DNA of 64,000 bases from contig NZ_JAIOAO010000003.1 of the NCBI RefSeq assembly GCF_021190955.1, forward strand, positions 1,364,001-1,428,000, written 5' to 3'. The stretch comes from Parachryseolinea silvisoli. GTDB taxonomy: Bacteria; Bacteroidota; Bacteroidia; Cytophagales; Cyclobacteriaceae. Shown in pieces: positions 7,844-16,259 of this stretch; position 1 is the stretch's first letter; each line of letters starts with the position of its first letter. Made by a program: the position numbers and the translations under genes. The notes below the pieces were generated by a model. It had not been told where the DNA came from, made no database searches, and saw nothing but the letters and a program-made list of their open reading frames with translations.

Positions 7844-9343
7844 ATGAGAAAAATCAAAAAAATATTGGTCGCCAACCGCGGTGAGATCGCCCTTCGCATC
7901 ATGCGCTCTGCCCGGGAAGCCGGCATACAGACTGTTGCGGTGTTCAGCGAAGCCGATCGACAATCGCTGCACGTGCGTTATGCCGACGAAGCCATCTGCA
8001 TTGGCCCACCCCCTTCCTCCGAATCCTATTTACGCATTGATAAGATCCTGGACGCTGCCCGGCAAACCGGCGCCGATGCCATTCACCCGGGATACGGCTT
8101 CCTTTCTGAGAACGAAACATTTGCCCAGCGCGTCGAAGACGCCGGGTTGATCTTCATCGGGCCGTCGGCCAAAGCCATTGAGCTCATGGGCAGCAAGCTG
8201 GCAGCGAAAGCCGCGGTAGCCGCATTCAATGTGCCGCTTGTACCGGGCACGGCGGAGCCTATTACAGATGTCGCCAAGGCCAAGGAAATCGCGGCCACTA
8301 TCGGCTACCCCATACTGATCAAGGCCAGCGCCGGTGGCGGTGGTAAAGGCATGCGCGTGGTGGAGAATGAAGCCAGCTTTGCCGAGCAAATGGAACGCGC
8401 CACCAGTGAGGCAACCTCCGCGTTCGGTGATGGCTCTGTCTTCATCGAAAAATATGTTACCAGTCCGCGTCACATCGAGTTTCAAATCTTTGGCGACAAA
8501 CACGGAAACGTGGTGCACCTCTTTGAACGTGAGTGCTCTATTCAACGTCGTCACCAAAAGGTCGTGGAAGAAGCGCCCTCGTCTGTGTTAACGCCGGAGA
8601 AGCGCAAACTGATGGGTGAAGCTGCCATCAACGCCGCCAGGGCGTGTGGCTATTACGGTGCCGGCACAATTGAGTTTATCCTGGATGACAAACTGAATTT
8701 CTACTTCCTGGAAATGAACACCCGGTTACAGGTAGAGCACCCGGTAACCGAAGCTATCACGGGTCTGGACCTGGTGCAGTTACAAATCAAAATTGCCGAA
8801 GGCGAGAAGATTCCGTTCAAACAGGAAGACTTACAGATGCACGGCCACGCCGTCGAGATACGCGTCTATGCCGAAGATCCCACCAACAACTTCTTACCCG
8901 ATATCGGCACGCTAAAAACCTATAAGCGTCCGCAGGGTCACGGCATTCGTGTCGATGACGGCTTTGAGCAGGGCATGGCCATCCCCTTCTATTACGACCC
9001 GATGATCGCCAAGTTGATCTGTCATGCCGAAAGCCGCGAGGCGGCAATCGAGAAAATGATCCGCGCCATTCAGGATTATGAGATTACCGGGCTGGAAACA
9101 ACCCTGGGCTTTTGCGAGTTTGTGATGAAGCACGAGGCCTTTCGCTCGGGTAATTTCGACACGCGCTTTGTGGAGAAATATTTTACCCCTGCAGGACTGC
9201 AGCCTGAGCACACGCACACCGAAGAAGCCCTTGTCGCTATTCTGGCAGGCACATTGCTAAAAAATAACGGCCACCGTGTAGCCGAAGGCGCGCTTGCCAC
9301 GGCCGGCACGACGGCGAGCAAGTGGAGAAAAAACAGATCTTAA
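7844..9343 (+). CDS. accC: Acetyl-CoA carboxylase, biotin carboxylase subunit
   Basis: 499-residue biotin carboxylase, slightly longer than E. coli AccC (449). It opens KKILVANRGEIALRIMRSA, followed by HPGYGFLSEN, the ATP-grasp glycine-rich loop KASAGGGGKGMRVV, and the active-site segments FERECSIQRRHQK and FLEMNTRLQVEHPVTE. It carboxylates the biotin on a carrier protein with ATP and bicarbonate. The C-terminal 40 residues after the biotin carboxylase domain contain no lysine in an MKM biotinylation motif, so the carrier must be encoded elsewhere. First gene of a tight plus-strand run with DUF1015, maf and two glycosyltransferases. It could also be the alpha subunit of a propionyl- or other acyl-CoA carboxylase lacking its own BCCP domain. 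Confidence 0.9.
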   Translation: MRKIKKILVANRGEIALRIMRSAREAGIQTVAVFSEADRQSLHVRYADEAICIGPPPSSESYLRIDKILDAARQTGADAIHPGYGFLSENETFAQRVEDAGLIFIGPSAKAIELMGSKLAAKAAVAAFNVPLVPGTAEPITDVAKAKEIAATIGYPILIKASAGGGGKGMRVVENEASFAEQMERATSEATSAFGDGSVFIEKYVTSPRHIEFQIFGDKHGNVVHLFERECSIQRRHQKVVEEAPSSVLTPEKRKLMGEAAINAARACGYYGAGTIEFILDDKLNFYFLEMNTRLQVEHPVTEAITGLDLVQLQIKIAEGEKIPFKQEDLQMHGHAVEIRVYAEDPTNNFLPDIGTLKTYKRPQGHGIRVDDGFEQGMAIPFYYDPMIAKLICHAESREAAIEKMIRAIQDYEITGLETTLGFCEFVMKHEAFRSGNFDTRFVEKYFTPAGLQPEHTHTEEALVAILAGTLLKNNGHRVAEGALATAGTTASKWRKNRS

Positions 9344-9358
9344 TACGACACTCCCAGT

Positions 9359-10654
9359 ATGCCCGAAATTTTACCGATCCGCCCCTGGCGTTATAACCCC
9401 TCACTTTCGCAATCCATCGACTCCCTGACTTCCCCCCTGTTCGACGTCGTCTCGGAGAAACAACGCAAGGCACTCTATCAACATCCCTATAATAGTATTC
9501 ATATGTCGGTGCCGCAGGAAACACCGGCGGCGGCCGGCAAGCGCCTGGCGCAATGGAAACATCAGGGCATACTGGCACAAGACCGGCTGCCGGGGATCTA
9601 TGTATACTATCAATATTTCACGTTAGCAGGGTCGCCGAAGGAGTATTGCCGGAAAGGTTTTATGTGCCACATACGCGTATACGATTGGGACGAGCAAGTC
9701 ATTCTGCGGCATGAGAATACAATTCCCCAGGCGGTTAACGACCGCATCGAGCTACTGGAAAATACGCAGTTGCACGCCAGCGCAACCCACGGACTCTATA
9801 CCGACCCTACGTTTGAGTTGGAGCGGTATATGGACGAGGCCATTCAGCAGCCACTCTACGAAACGGAAGATTACCAGGGTGTGCGCGATGTCATGGCTTG
9901 CATCCAGGACTATGCCATCGTGCAGCGCTTTATAGAGGTTTTACAGCCAGGCAATGTCATCCTGGCCGACGGCCACCACCGTTATGAGGGATCGTTGGTC
10001 TACAAACACAGACAACAGGCGGCCAACCCCGCCCATACCGGCCGGGAAGGGTATAATTATCACCTGATGTACCTGACCAATACAGAGGCGGACGACCTGC
10101 GTATTCTGCCTACGCACCGGCTCATCCACGGACTGAAAGACTTTGACGAAGAGACTATTTTGCGGCGACTGGAGCAGGATTTTACTATTACGCCGCTGGA
10201 AGATGTTGATATTCTTCCGGAGGTGATTGTCGGCAAACGGTGGGCGTTTGGGCTGATGTTCCGGGACAACGCCTATAAAGTGCGGCTGAAGCCCGAGGCA
10301 CTGAATACAATGCCCTGGCCTTTCCCCCCTGTGGTCAAAGCGCTTGACCTGACGGTGATGCATTACTTCATTATCGAGAAAGTGTTGGGCATACCGGGAC
10401 GCGAGCAACGCAGTGCTACCAATGTCAGCTTTGACCGCAGCTTCGCAGATTGTCTAAAGAAGGTGTTGCAGCAAGATGCACAGCTCGCCATCATCACCAA
10501 TGAAGTTTCGATCGACGAAGTGAAGACTGTATGCCATAGCGGGTATACCATGCCGCAAAAATCGACGTATTTTTACCCCAAGGTTATCGGCGGCTACCTG
10601 TTCAGCTCGATCAGCGAACCGGAATTTGCCCTGCCGGTCTATGCCCCTTTTTAA
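9359..10654 (+). CDS. DUF1015 family protein
   Basis: 431 residues, matching the usual DUF1015 length near 420. Recognised by the N-terminal PEILPIRPWRYNP and the motif ILADGHHRYEGSLVYK, which in this family looks like a conserved catalytic or binding centre, followed by YNYHLMYLTNTEADDLRILPTHR. No signal peptide, so probably cytoplasmic. The molecular function of the family is not established; in many genomes it sits near serine-pathway or central metabolic genes, and here it lies between accC and maf. The start at 9359 follows accC by 15 bases and maf follows after 8, so it is most likely co-transcribed. Confidence 0.88.
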   Translation: MPEILPIRPWRYNPSLSQSIDSLTSPLFDVVSEKQRKALYQHPYNSIHMSVPQETPAAAGKRLAQWKHQGILAQDRLPGIYVYYQYFTLAGSPKEYCRKGFMCHIRVYDWDEQVILRHENTIPQAVNDRIELLENTQLHASATHGLYTDPTFELERYMDEAIQQPLYETEDYQGVRDVMACIQDYAIVQRFIEVLQPGNVILADGHHRYEGSLVYKHRQQAANPAHTGREGYNYHLMYLTNTEADDLRILPTHRLIHGLKDFDEETILRRLEQDFTITPLEDVDILPEVIVGKRWAFGLMFRDNAYKVRLKPEALNTMPWPFPPVVKALDLTVMHYFIIEKVLGIPGREQRSATNVSFDRSFADCLKKVLQQDAQLAIITNEVSIDEVKTVCHSGYTMPQKSTYFYPKVIGGYLFSSISEPEFALPVYAPF

Positions 10655-10662
10655 CAACCAAT

Positions 10663-11235
10663 ATGACCATACCCCTAACGCGATCGATCATACTCGCTTC
10701 CAGCTCTCCGCGCAGACAATACCTGATGAAGGAAGCGGGCTTTACGTTTACCGTGGAGAAGCCCGATGTAGAAGAAGACTTTCCGCAGGATTTACCGACG
10801 GAACAGGTGGCGCGCTACCTGGCGGCTAAGAAAGCGGAGTATTTCCGTCCGCGTATGGGCCACGAGATCATCATCACAGCAGACACCGTCGTGATCCTGG
10901 GCAACCGCATTTTGAATAAGCCTCAGGACCGTGCCGACGCCGTCGCCATGCTGAGCGACCTGTCCGGACGTACGCATCGCGTGATGACGGGCGTGTGCAT
11001 ACTTTCGCAGGAACGCGAAGAGACCTTTGACGATATTACCGATGTGACGTTTGTCAGGCTGTCGCCAAAAGAGATCGACTTTTATGTCGATACGTATAAG
11101 CCCTACGACAAGGCGGGCGCCTATGGCGCACAGGACTGGATAGGCCTGGTTGCCATTGAAAAGATCGCCGGTTCATACTTTAACGTGATGGGCCTCCCCA
11201 TTCACAAAGTGTATCAGCACCTGGCAACGTGGTAG
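10663..11235 (+). CDS. maf: Maf family nucleotide pyrophosphatase
   Basis: 190-residue Maf/YhdE-type enzyme. Members hydrolyse dTTP, UTP and modified pyrimidine triphosphates to monophosphates and are linked to septum formation and house-cleaning of the nucleotide pool. The N-terminal IILASSSPRRQYLMKEAGF carries the Ser/Arg phosphate-binding motif. IIITADTVVILGNRILNKP holds the conserved Asp-Thr-Val. KAGAYGAQDW corresponds to the conserved KAG.Y..Q segment, and SYFNVMGLPIHKV is the usual C-terminal signature. Length and order are complete. The gene ends two bases before the chosen start of the downstream glycosyltransferase, indicating coupling. Confidence 0.92.
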   Translation: MTIPLTRSIILASSSPRRQYLMKEAGFTFTVEKPDVEEDFPQDLPTEQVARYLAAKKAEYFRPRMGHEIIITADTVVILGNRILNKPQDRADAVAMLSDLSGRTHRVMTGVCILSQEREETFDDITDVTFVRLSPKEIDFYVDTYKPYDKAGAYGAQDWIGLVAIEKIAGSYFNVMGLPIHKVYQHLATW

Positions 11236-11237
11236 CA

Positions 11238-12014
11238 ATGGAGAAAATGGCAAAACTTTCCGCGGTCATCATTACGTTCAACGAAGCGAAAAACATCGGC
11301 CGGTGTATCGAGTCGCTCAAGCCCGTGGTCGATGAGTTTATTATTCTGGACTCACTCTCCACCGACGACACCTGTGATATTATTAAACGCCACGGCCTAA
11401 CCCCTGTGCAGCGCGCCTGGACCGGCTACTCGGAGTCGAAGAACTACGCCAACAGCCTGACTACCGGCGACTATATTCTATCGATCGACGCCGACGAAGC
11501 GCTATCGCCTGCATTGCAACAAGCGATCTTACAGGTAAAAGCCGCTCCCAGAGCCGAGGTATACGAAGTAAACCGTTTGACAAATTACTGCGGACATTGG
11601 ATCCGTCACAGCGGCTGGTACCCGGAGTATAAAATACGGCTCTTCAAAAAAGGCCTTACGCAATGGGCCGGCCTGATTCACGAAGAACTGGTGTTTAACC
11701 AGACCTCCTATACCACGCAACGGCTGGAGGGCGACCTGTATCACTATTCATACCCCACGATCGAAAGCCATATTCGCAAGATCATCCCCTACTCTGCGCT
11801 GGCGGCGGAAAAGGATTTTAAAGCGGGCAAGCGTTATAGACTCCTGACGCACGGGCTGATCAAGCCCTGGTTTATGTTCATGAAGAAGTATTTCCTGCAA
11901 GCAGGCTTCCTGGATGGCTTCTATGGTTTTGTCATCGCCGTTAACTCGGCGTATGAGCGCTACCTACGGTATCTCCGGTTTCACGAGCTGCGCAAAAATC
12001 AGTCTACCCGTTAG
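11238..12014 (+). CDS. Family 2 glycosyltransferase, WaaE/KdtX-like
   Basis: About 258 residues. AVIITFNEAKNIGRCIESL is the GT-A N-terminus, IILDSLSTDDT follows, and SIDADEALSP carries the DxD metal-nucleotide sugar motif. The body resembles LPS core beta-1,4-glucosyltransferases of the WaaE/KdtX type: RAWTGYSESKNYA, then WIRHSGWYPEYKIRLFKKG. The C-terminus has a hydrophobic/aromatic segment near FMKKYFLQAGFLDGFYGF that may associate with the membrane. It probably adds a hexose to a lipid-linked glycan in the inner leaflet (inference). ATG at 11238 is chosen; GTG at 11229 and ATG at 11247 (preceded by GGAGAAA) are alternatives. It belongs to the accC-maf operon. Confidence 0.87.
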   Translation: MEKMAKLSAVIITFNEAKNIGRCIESLKPVVDEFIILDSLSTDDTCDIIKRHGLTPVQRAWTGYSESKNYANSLTTGDYILSIDADEALSPALQQAILQVKAAPRAEVYEVNRLTNYCGHWIRHSGWYPEYKIRLFKKGLTQWAGLIHEELVFNQTSYTTQRLEGDLYHYSYPTIESHIRKIIPYSALAAEKDFKAGKRYRLLTHGLIKPWFMFMKKYFLQAGFLDGFYGFVIAVNSAYERYLRYLRFHELRKNQSTR

Positions 12015-12020
12015 CATTTT

Positions 12021-13133
12021 ATGATGGCGGCATCACTTTCCATATTACACTTAAGCTCGGAAAAGACCTGGCGTGGTGGCGAGCAGCAAATTGCTTACCT
12101 GCTGGAAGAGCTAAAGAAGCAAGGTGTCCGAAACCATGTGGCCGCTCGTCAAGGTTCGGCGTTTGAGGCGCATTGCCGCAAAGAAGGTATACCGGTCATC
12201 GCCTTGCCATTCAAGAATGCTGTCGACATCGGCACGGCACTGGCCATTAAGCGTTATTGCCGGGAGCATGCCATCGATCTGGTACACATGCACAGTGCCA
12301 AGTCGCATGGTCTCGGGGTCATATCGCATGTGTTTGGCAACCCGACGCCGCTGGTACTGAGCCGGCGCGTGATGTTTACCCCCAAGCGCTCGTGGTTCAC
12401 CCGCTGGAAATACAACCACCCGGCTATTGCCCGGATACTCTGCGTATCGGATAAGACCCGGGAGGTTATGCAGGCATACCTGAAACATCCGGAGAAGGCC
12501 GTGACGGTCTACAGTGGTGTCGACCTGCACAAGTTTGATCCGGCCAACCGAGGCAATATCCTCCTCCGTGAGGGCATTCGCCGGCCGGGGCTCACCGTCG
12601 TCGGCAATACCGCCGCGCTGGAGTACGAAAAAGACTATACCACGTTTATTGATACAGTTCATACGCTGGTGGAAAAGAAGCTGCCTGTACAGGCCGTAAT
12701 CATTGGAAAAGGCTCGCTGGAGGAATCGTTGAAAATGTATGTACAAAATAAGCAGTTACAAGACATCATTACGTTTACCGGTTTCCGGAAGGATCTTGTT
12801 GCCTTGTTGCCTGAGCTGGATGTATTCCTAATGCCTTCGATATTGGAAGGCCTGGGCACTTCCGTGCTTGACGCTTTTCTGGCGCATGTGCCGGTCGTGG
12901 CTACCCAGGCCGGCGGCATACCGGAGATGGTCATTTCGGGACAGACCGGATTATTAGCGCCTGCGGGCGACAGCACGGCGCTGGCCGAACACATCGAGGC
13001 GATCATGGCCAACCCCGCGTTACGCGAGACGCTGATCAAGGGGGCACAAGAAAAGGTAAAGGAATTTTCAAAAGAACAGATGGCGGCGCGCACGCTGGCA
13101 ATCTATCATCAAGTTGTCGGGAATACCCCCTGA
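12021..13133 (+). CDS. Family 4 (GT-B) glycosyltransferase
   Basis: 370 residues with the two-Rossmann GT-B layout. The N-terminal SILHLSSEKTWRGGEQQIAY holds the glycine-rich acceptor-side loop, with VHMHSAKSHGLGV in the first domain. The nucleotide-sugar domain begins near VVGNTAALEYEKDYTTFI. The donor-site motif is SILEGLGTSVLDAFLAHVPV, where the second acidic residue of the usual E-x7-E pattern is Asp. Begins 6 bases after the GT2 gene, so it is co-transcribed and probably works in the same glycan pathway, most likely LPS or a capsule (inference). It converges with the next gene, only 8 bases separating the stops and no evident terminator between them. Confidence 0.87.
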   Translation: MMAASLSILHLSSEKTWRGGEQQIAYLLEELKKQGVRNHVAARQGSAFEAHCRKEGIPVIALPFKNAVDIGTALAIKRYCREHAIDLVHMHSAKSHGLGVISHVFGNPTPLVLSRRVMFTPKRSWFTRWKYNHPAIARILCVSDKTREVMQAYLKHPEKAVTVYSGVDLHKFDPANRGNILLREGIRRPGLTVVGNTAALEYEKDYTTFIDTVHTLVEKKLPVQAVIIGKGSLEESLKMYVQNKQLQDIITFTGFRKDLVALLPELDVFLMPSILEGLGTSVLDAFLAHVPVVATQAGGIPEMVISGQTGLLAPAGDSTALAEHIEAIMANPALRETLIKGAQEKVKEFSKEQMAARTLAIYHQVVGNTP

Positions 13134-13141
13134 TCGTCAGC

Positions 13142-14263
13142 CTATCCCCTGTACACTTCCTGCAGGCGCTGTGCGATGACAGCGGGCTGAAATTGCTGTA
13201 TATACCGGCGGCCGGCTTCGACTAGTTGACTGCGCAGGGTAGCATCTTGCAACGTACGGGCCAGCTGGTGTGCCAGCGCTTCCGCACTGTGCGGATCGGC
13301 ATACAACGCTCCGTCGCCGGCAGCTTCCTGGAAACACGAGCCTGTAGAGGTTATTACCGGCACACCCGACTCAATCGCTTCTACGAGGGGTATGCCAAAG
13401 CCTTCAAACAACGAGGGGTATACAAATACCTCCGCCCCCTGGTATAAGGCGGGAAAGTCCTGAAATGAAGCCTGGTGCACAAAGATCAGCTGGTCTTCGA
13501 TGCCACTTTCCCGTGCGGTACGCACGACCTCTTCTTTATAGGCCGTGGCCCGGCCCACCAACACCAGGGGTATACGTGCTTCCTGCGGCAGGAGCGCGAG
13601 GGCCTTTACCAGTTGGTGCGCATTCTTACGCGACTCGAGGGTGCCGACATTCAGAATATACCGGTCGGGCAGGTCGTACTTCTGGCGTACCTGCGCCCGG
13701 ACGTCCACGGAAACAGGTTGCTTAAAAATGGGGTGACAACCCTGATACACGACGTCGATCTTCCGGGGATCGACGTGCAGGAAGTCAACAATATCCTGGG
13801 CAGTTTGCTGGCTGATGGCAATTACCCGATCTGCCCGGGTACAGGCAGCCTTGGCCTTTGCTTTGTAGATGGCGACATCTACGGGTTTATAAAACTGCGG
13901 GTATCGTATATAGATCAGATCGTGTACCGTCACTACCTTTTTTACGCCGGCAGGTAGGCCTGCCGGTAGCTCCTGGCTCAGGCCGTGGTATACATCCAAT
14001 GTTTTGACGGTATCGTGGCGGCTCACGCCCCACGATCGCCACAGTCCTTTGAGGAACCGGTACCCTCCCGTGGGCGCAACGACCTGTACGTTTGAACGGC
14101 GTACGATCGGGTCGATCTCGGGATGCGCCCTTGTCGTGGGAGAATACAGCGTGTAGTGATCGTGGGGATAGAACTCGCTCAGGGCGTCGACGACAAAGCG
14201 CGCGTAGTTACCGAGACCGGTAAAGTTGGTAAAGAACCGCTTTGCCTCGAAGCCTATGTGCAT
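13142..14263 (-). CDS. Family 4 glycosyltransferase, mannosyltransferase-like
   Basis: 373-residue GT-B enzyme. IGFEAKRFFTNFTGLGNYAR is the N-terminal glycine-rich loop. LNVGTLESRKNAHQLVKAL and VYPSLFEGFGIPLVEAIESG mark the donor domain, the latter with a canonical E-x7-E. Similar proteins transfer mannose from GDP-mannose in O-antigen or exopolysaccharide synthesis, but donor specificity cannot be read here. Its ATG overlaps the ppa stop codon (TAATG at 14261-14265), so translation is likely coupled to ppa. Pairing a glycosyltransferase with pyrophosphatase makes sense because nucleotide-sugar formation releases pyrophosphate, though this is inference. Confidence 0.88.
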   Translation of the reverse strand: MHIGFEAKRFFTNFTGLGNYARFVVDALSEFYPHDHYTLYSPTTRAHPEIDPIVRRSNVQVVAPTGGYRFLKGLWRSWGVSRHDTVKTLDVYHGLSQELPAGLPAGVKKVVTVHDLIYIRYPQFYKPVDVAIYKAKAKAACTRADRVIAISQQTAQDIVDFLHVDPRKIDVVYQGCHPIFKQPVSVDVRAQVRQKYDLPDRYILNVGTLESRKNAHQLVKALALLPQEARIPLVLVGRATAYKEEVVRTARESGIEDQLIFVHQASFQDFPALYQGAEVFVYPSLFEGFGIPLVEAIESGVPVITSTGSCFQEAAGDGALYADPHSAEALAHQLARTLQDATLRSQLVEAGRRYIQQFQPAVIAQRLQEVYRG

Positions 14264-14802
14264 TACTTCTTGGCGTAGGTCTCCTGATAACGCTTCATGC
14301 TGGCTTGCAGGATGGCCTCTGCCTTATCTTTGGAGAGAAACTCGTCTACGACAACTTTTTTGTTCTCCAGTTGCTTGTAGCTTTCGAAGAAGTGTTTCAG
14401 CTCGGCACGCAAGTGCTGGGGCAGGTCTTTCACGTCCAGAATATGGCTTACGCTCGGGTCTTGTTCGGCTACGGCAATGATCTTGTCGTCGGCCTCTCCC
14501 TGGTCAATCATTTGCATCACACCGATGATCTTGCAGGGAATCAGACAGCCTGGCACCACGCTTACCTGCGTCAACACAACGATGTCGAGAGGATCATGGT
14601 CTTCGCCCAGGGTCTGGGGAATAAAACCATAGTTCAGCGGGTAGTACATGGACGCGTATATAACACGGTCCAGCTTGATCAGGCCGCTCTCTTTGTCGAT
14701 CTCGTATTTTGCGCGGGAACCTTTGGGAATCTCGATGATTGCGTTGACTTGGTCCGGGGGATGAACACCAACCGAAACCTCGTGCCAGGGATGTAATGAC
14801 AT
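14263..14802 (-). CDS. ppa: Inorganic pyrophosphatase (family I)
   Basis: 179 residues, normal for a bacterial family I enzyme. It hydrolyses pyrophosphate to phosphate in the cytosol using Mg ions. The signature DHDPLD (in GEDHDPLDIVVL) carries the metal-binding aspartates. EIPKGSRAKYEIDKESGLIK and YPLNYGFIPQTL are the other conserved active-site stretches. Complete, with a clear ATG at 14802. Upstream lies the terminator of the hlyD operon, so ppa should have its own promoter in the short gap. Downstream it overlaps the glycosyltransferase start by one base. Confidence 0.95.
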   Translation of the reverse strand: MSLHPWHEVSVGVHPPDQVNAIIEIPKGSRAKYEIDKESGLIKLDRVIYASMYYPLNYGFIPQTLGEDHDPLDIVVLTQVSVVPGCLIPCKIIGVMQMIDQGEADDKIIAVAEQDPSVSHILDVKDLPQHLRAELKHFFESYKQLENKKVVVDEFLSKDKAEAILQASMKRYQETYAKK

Positions 14803-14834
14803 GTTCTTTTTTAGATTTTAACGGCAATATTAAA

Positions 14835-14865
14835 CAAAAAAGCCCCGATTACGATCAGGGCTTTT
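14835..14865 (-). terminator. Intrinsic terminator of sdaAB-tolC-hlyD
   Basis: Arms aaaagccc and gggctttt (14837-14844, 14858-14865) with an inner cgat/atcg pairing. On the minus strand a T run follows. A second small palindrome ctgcgacctcgcag lies at 14866-14879, just after the hlyD stop. Confidence 0.75.
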
Positions 14866-14881
14866 CTGCGACCTCGCAGGT

Positions 14882-16246
14882 TTATTTTTTGGGAGACGTG
14901 TCCTTTTCCATTAGCCGGACCTTGTCGCCGTCTTTCAAACGTTTGGATACCGCCAAAAACGGCCCTGTGATTACTTCGGTACTATCGCCCACACCCGAGA
15001 TTATTTCTATATTATCGTAATCGCTTATACCGGTTTTTACCTCCACCATCTTGGCCGTGCCTTTATCGTTGACGAACACAACGGTTTTTACCACCTCTTT
15101 CTTTGCAGACTTGTTTTTGTCGTCCGTAGACTGATTGTTTTGCGGCGGGCCATTTTGCTCCTTTTTCTCGCTGTCATCTGGTCCCCGCGTTGTAACGGCT
15201 GCCAGGGGTACAGACAGCGCGCCGATCTTGCGTCGCGTTAAAATGTCCACACTGGCGGTCATGCCGGGCAGGAACGGGTATCGTTTACCATCTTGTATCA
15301 GGTCCTTATACGACGAGTTCAGAATGAGAATACGCACTTCGAATTCGGTGATGGCATCGGCAGAAGTCTTCTCTTTGGCTGTATTGGCAATGAGTGTTAC
15401 AACGCCCTTAAACTCTTTTTCCTGGTTTGAATATGCGTCTACATCAATGTTGGCAGTATCACCAATGTGCACACGTACGATGTCGTTTTCATTTACCTCC
15501 ACGCGTACTTCCATGGCGTTCAGGTCGGCAATACGCAGCATCTCCGTTCCGGCCATGGTTTGTGTTCCCACCACACGCTCGCCTTTCTTTACACTGAGCT
15601 TTGAAACGATGCCATCCATGGGTGCCAGCACGCTGGTAAGACGCACGTTCTCGCGTGCTTCCCGCACCGAGGCTTCGCTGCTGCGCACCACAAACTTCGA
15701 GGCTTGCAGCGACTGCTTTGCCGACTTCAGATCGTTCTCGGCCACCTTGAAATTCTGCTGTGCCAGTTGCCAGTCGGCTTCTGCAATGACTTTCTCATTC
15801 CACAGTCGTTCGTTACGCTTATATTCCTGTTCAGCACGAAGGTAAGTAGCTTCCGCGCGCGCCAGCGATGCTTCCGATGCTACTTCGTTCGCGCGTTGCT
15901 GGTTCATAGAAGCTTCCGCCCGCTCGAGCTGTGACACCCAGGTGTCGGGACGTATTTTTACCAACAGGTCACCACGGCTGACCGAGTCCCCTTCTTCGAT
16001 CAGCAGCTCGCGAATTTCACCCGACACTTCGGGGGCGAGCTTGACCTCTGTTACAGGTTGTATGGTGCCCGAGGCACTGACTTTTTCAATGATGGTAGCG
16101 CGTTTGGCTTTTGCCAATTCTACCTCGATCTCGTTCGGTTTACCGATCCATCCGGCCGATTTACCAACGATTACGAATACCAGGAGAACGCCCACGATGA
16201 TTACGAGCCAAAGGATGAGCTTATTGGATTGTTGCTTTTTTGCCAT
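14882..16246 (-). CDS. Periplasmic adaptor (HlyD/MacA-like) of efflux pump
   Basis: 454 residues. An N-terminal membrane anchor (NKLILWLVIIVGVLLVFVIVG) is followed by the barrel-sandwich half KLAPEVSGEIRELLIEEGDS. A long alpha-helical hairpin, about residues 100-210, is rich in Ala/Glu/Gln. The second half of the lipoyl-like domain is LAPMDGIVSKLSVKKGERV. The beta-barrel and membrane-proximal domains close the protein, with a charged linker (SEKKEQNGPPQNNQSTDDKN) near residue 375. Such adaptors bridge an inner-membrane ABC or RND pump to a TolC channel. The ATG at 16246 is used; TTG at 16255 would add three residues. It lies 13 bases after tolC. No inner-membrane pump gene follows. Confidence 0.9.
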   Translation of the reverse strand: MAKKQQSNKLILWLVIIVGVLLVFVIVGKSAGWIGKPNEIEVELAKAKRATIIEKVSASGTIQPVTEVKLAPEVSGEIRELLIEEGDSVSRGDLLVKIRPDTWVSQLERAEASMNQQRANEVASEASLARAEATYLRAEQEYKRNERLWNEKVIAEADWQLAQQNFKVAENDLKSAKQSLQASKFVVRSSEASVREARENVRLTSVLAPMDGIVSKLSVKKGERVVGTQTMAGTEMLRIADLNAMEVRVEVNENDIVRVHIGDTANIDVDAYSNQEKEFKGVVTLIANTAKEKTSADAITEFEVRILILNSSYKDLIQDGKRYPFLPGMTASVDILTRRKIGALSVPLAAVTTRGPDDSEKKEQNGPPQNNQSTDDKNKSAKKEVVKTVVFVNDKGTAKMVEVKTGISDYDNIEIISGVGDSTEVITGPFLAVSKRLKDGDKVRLMEKDTSPKK

Positions 16247-16259
16247 TGCGGTCAATATG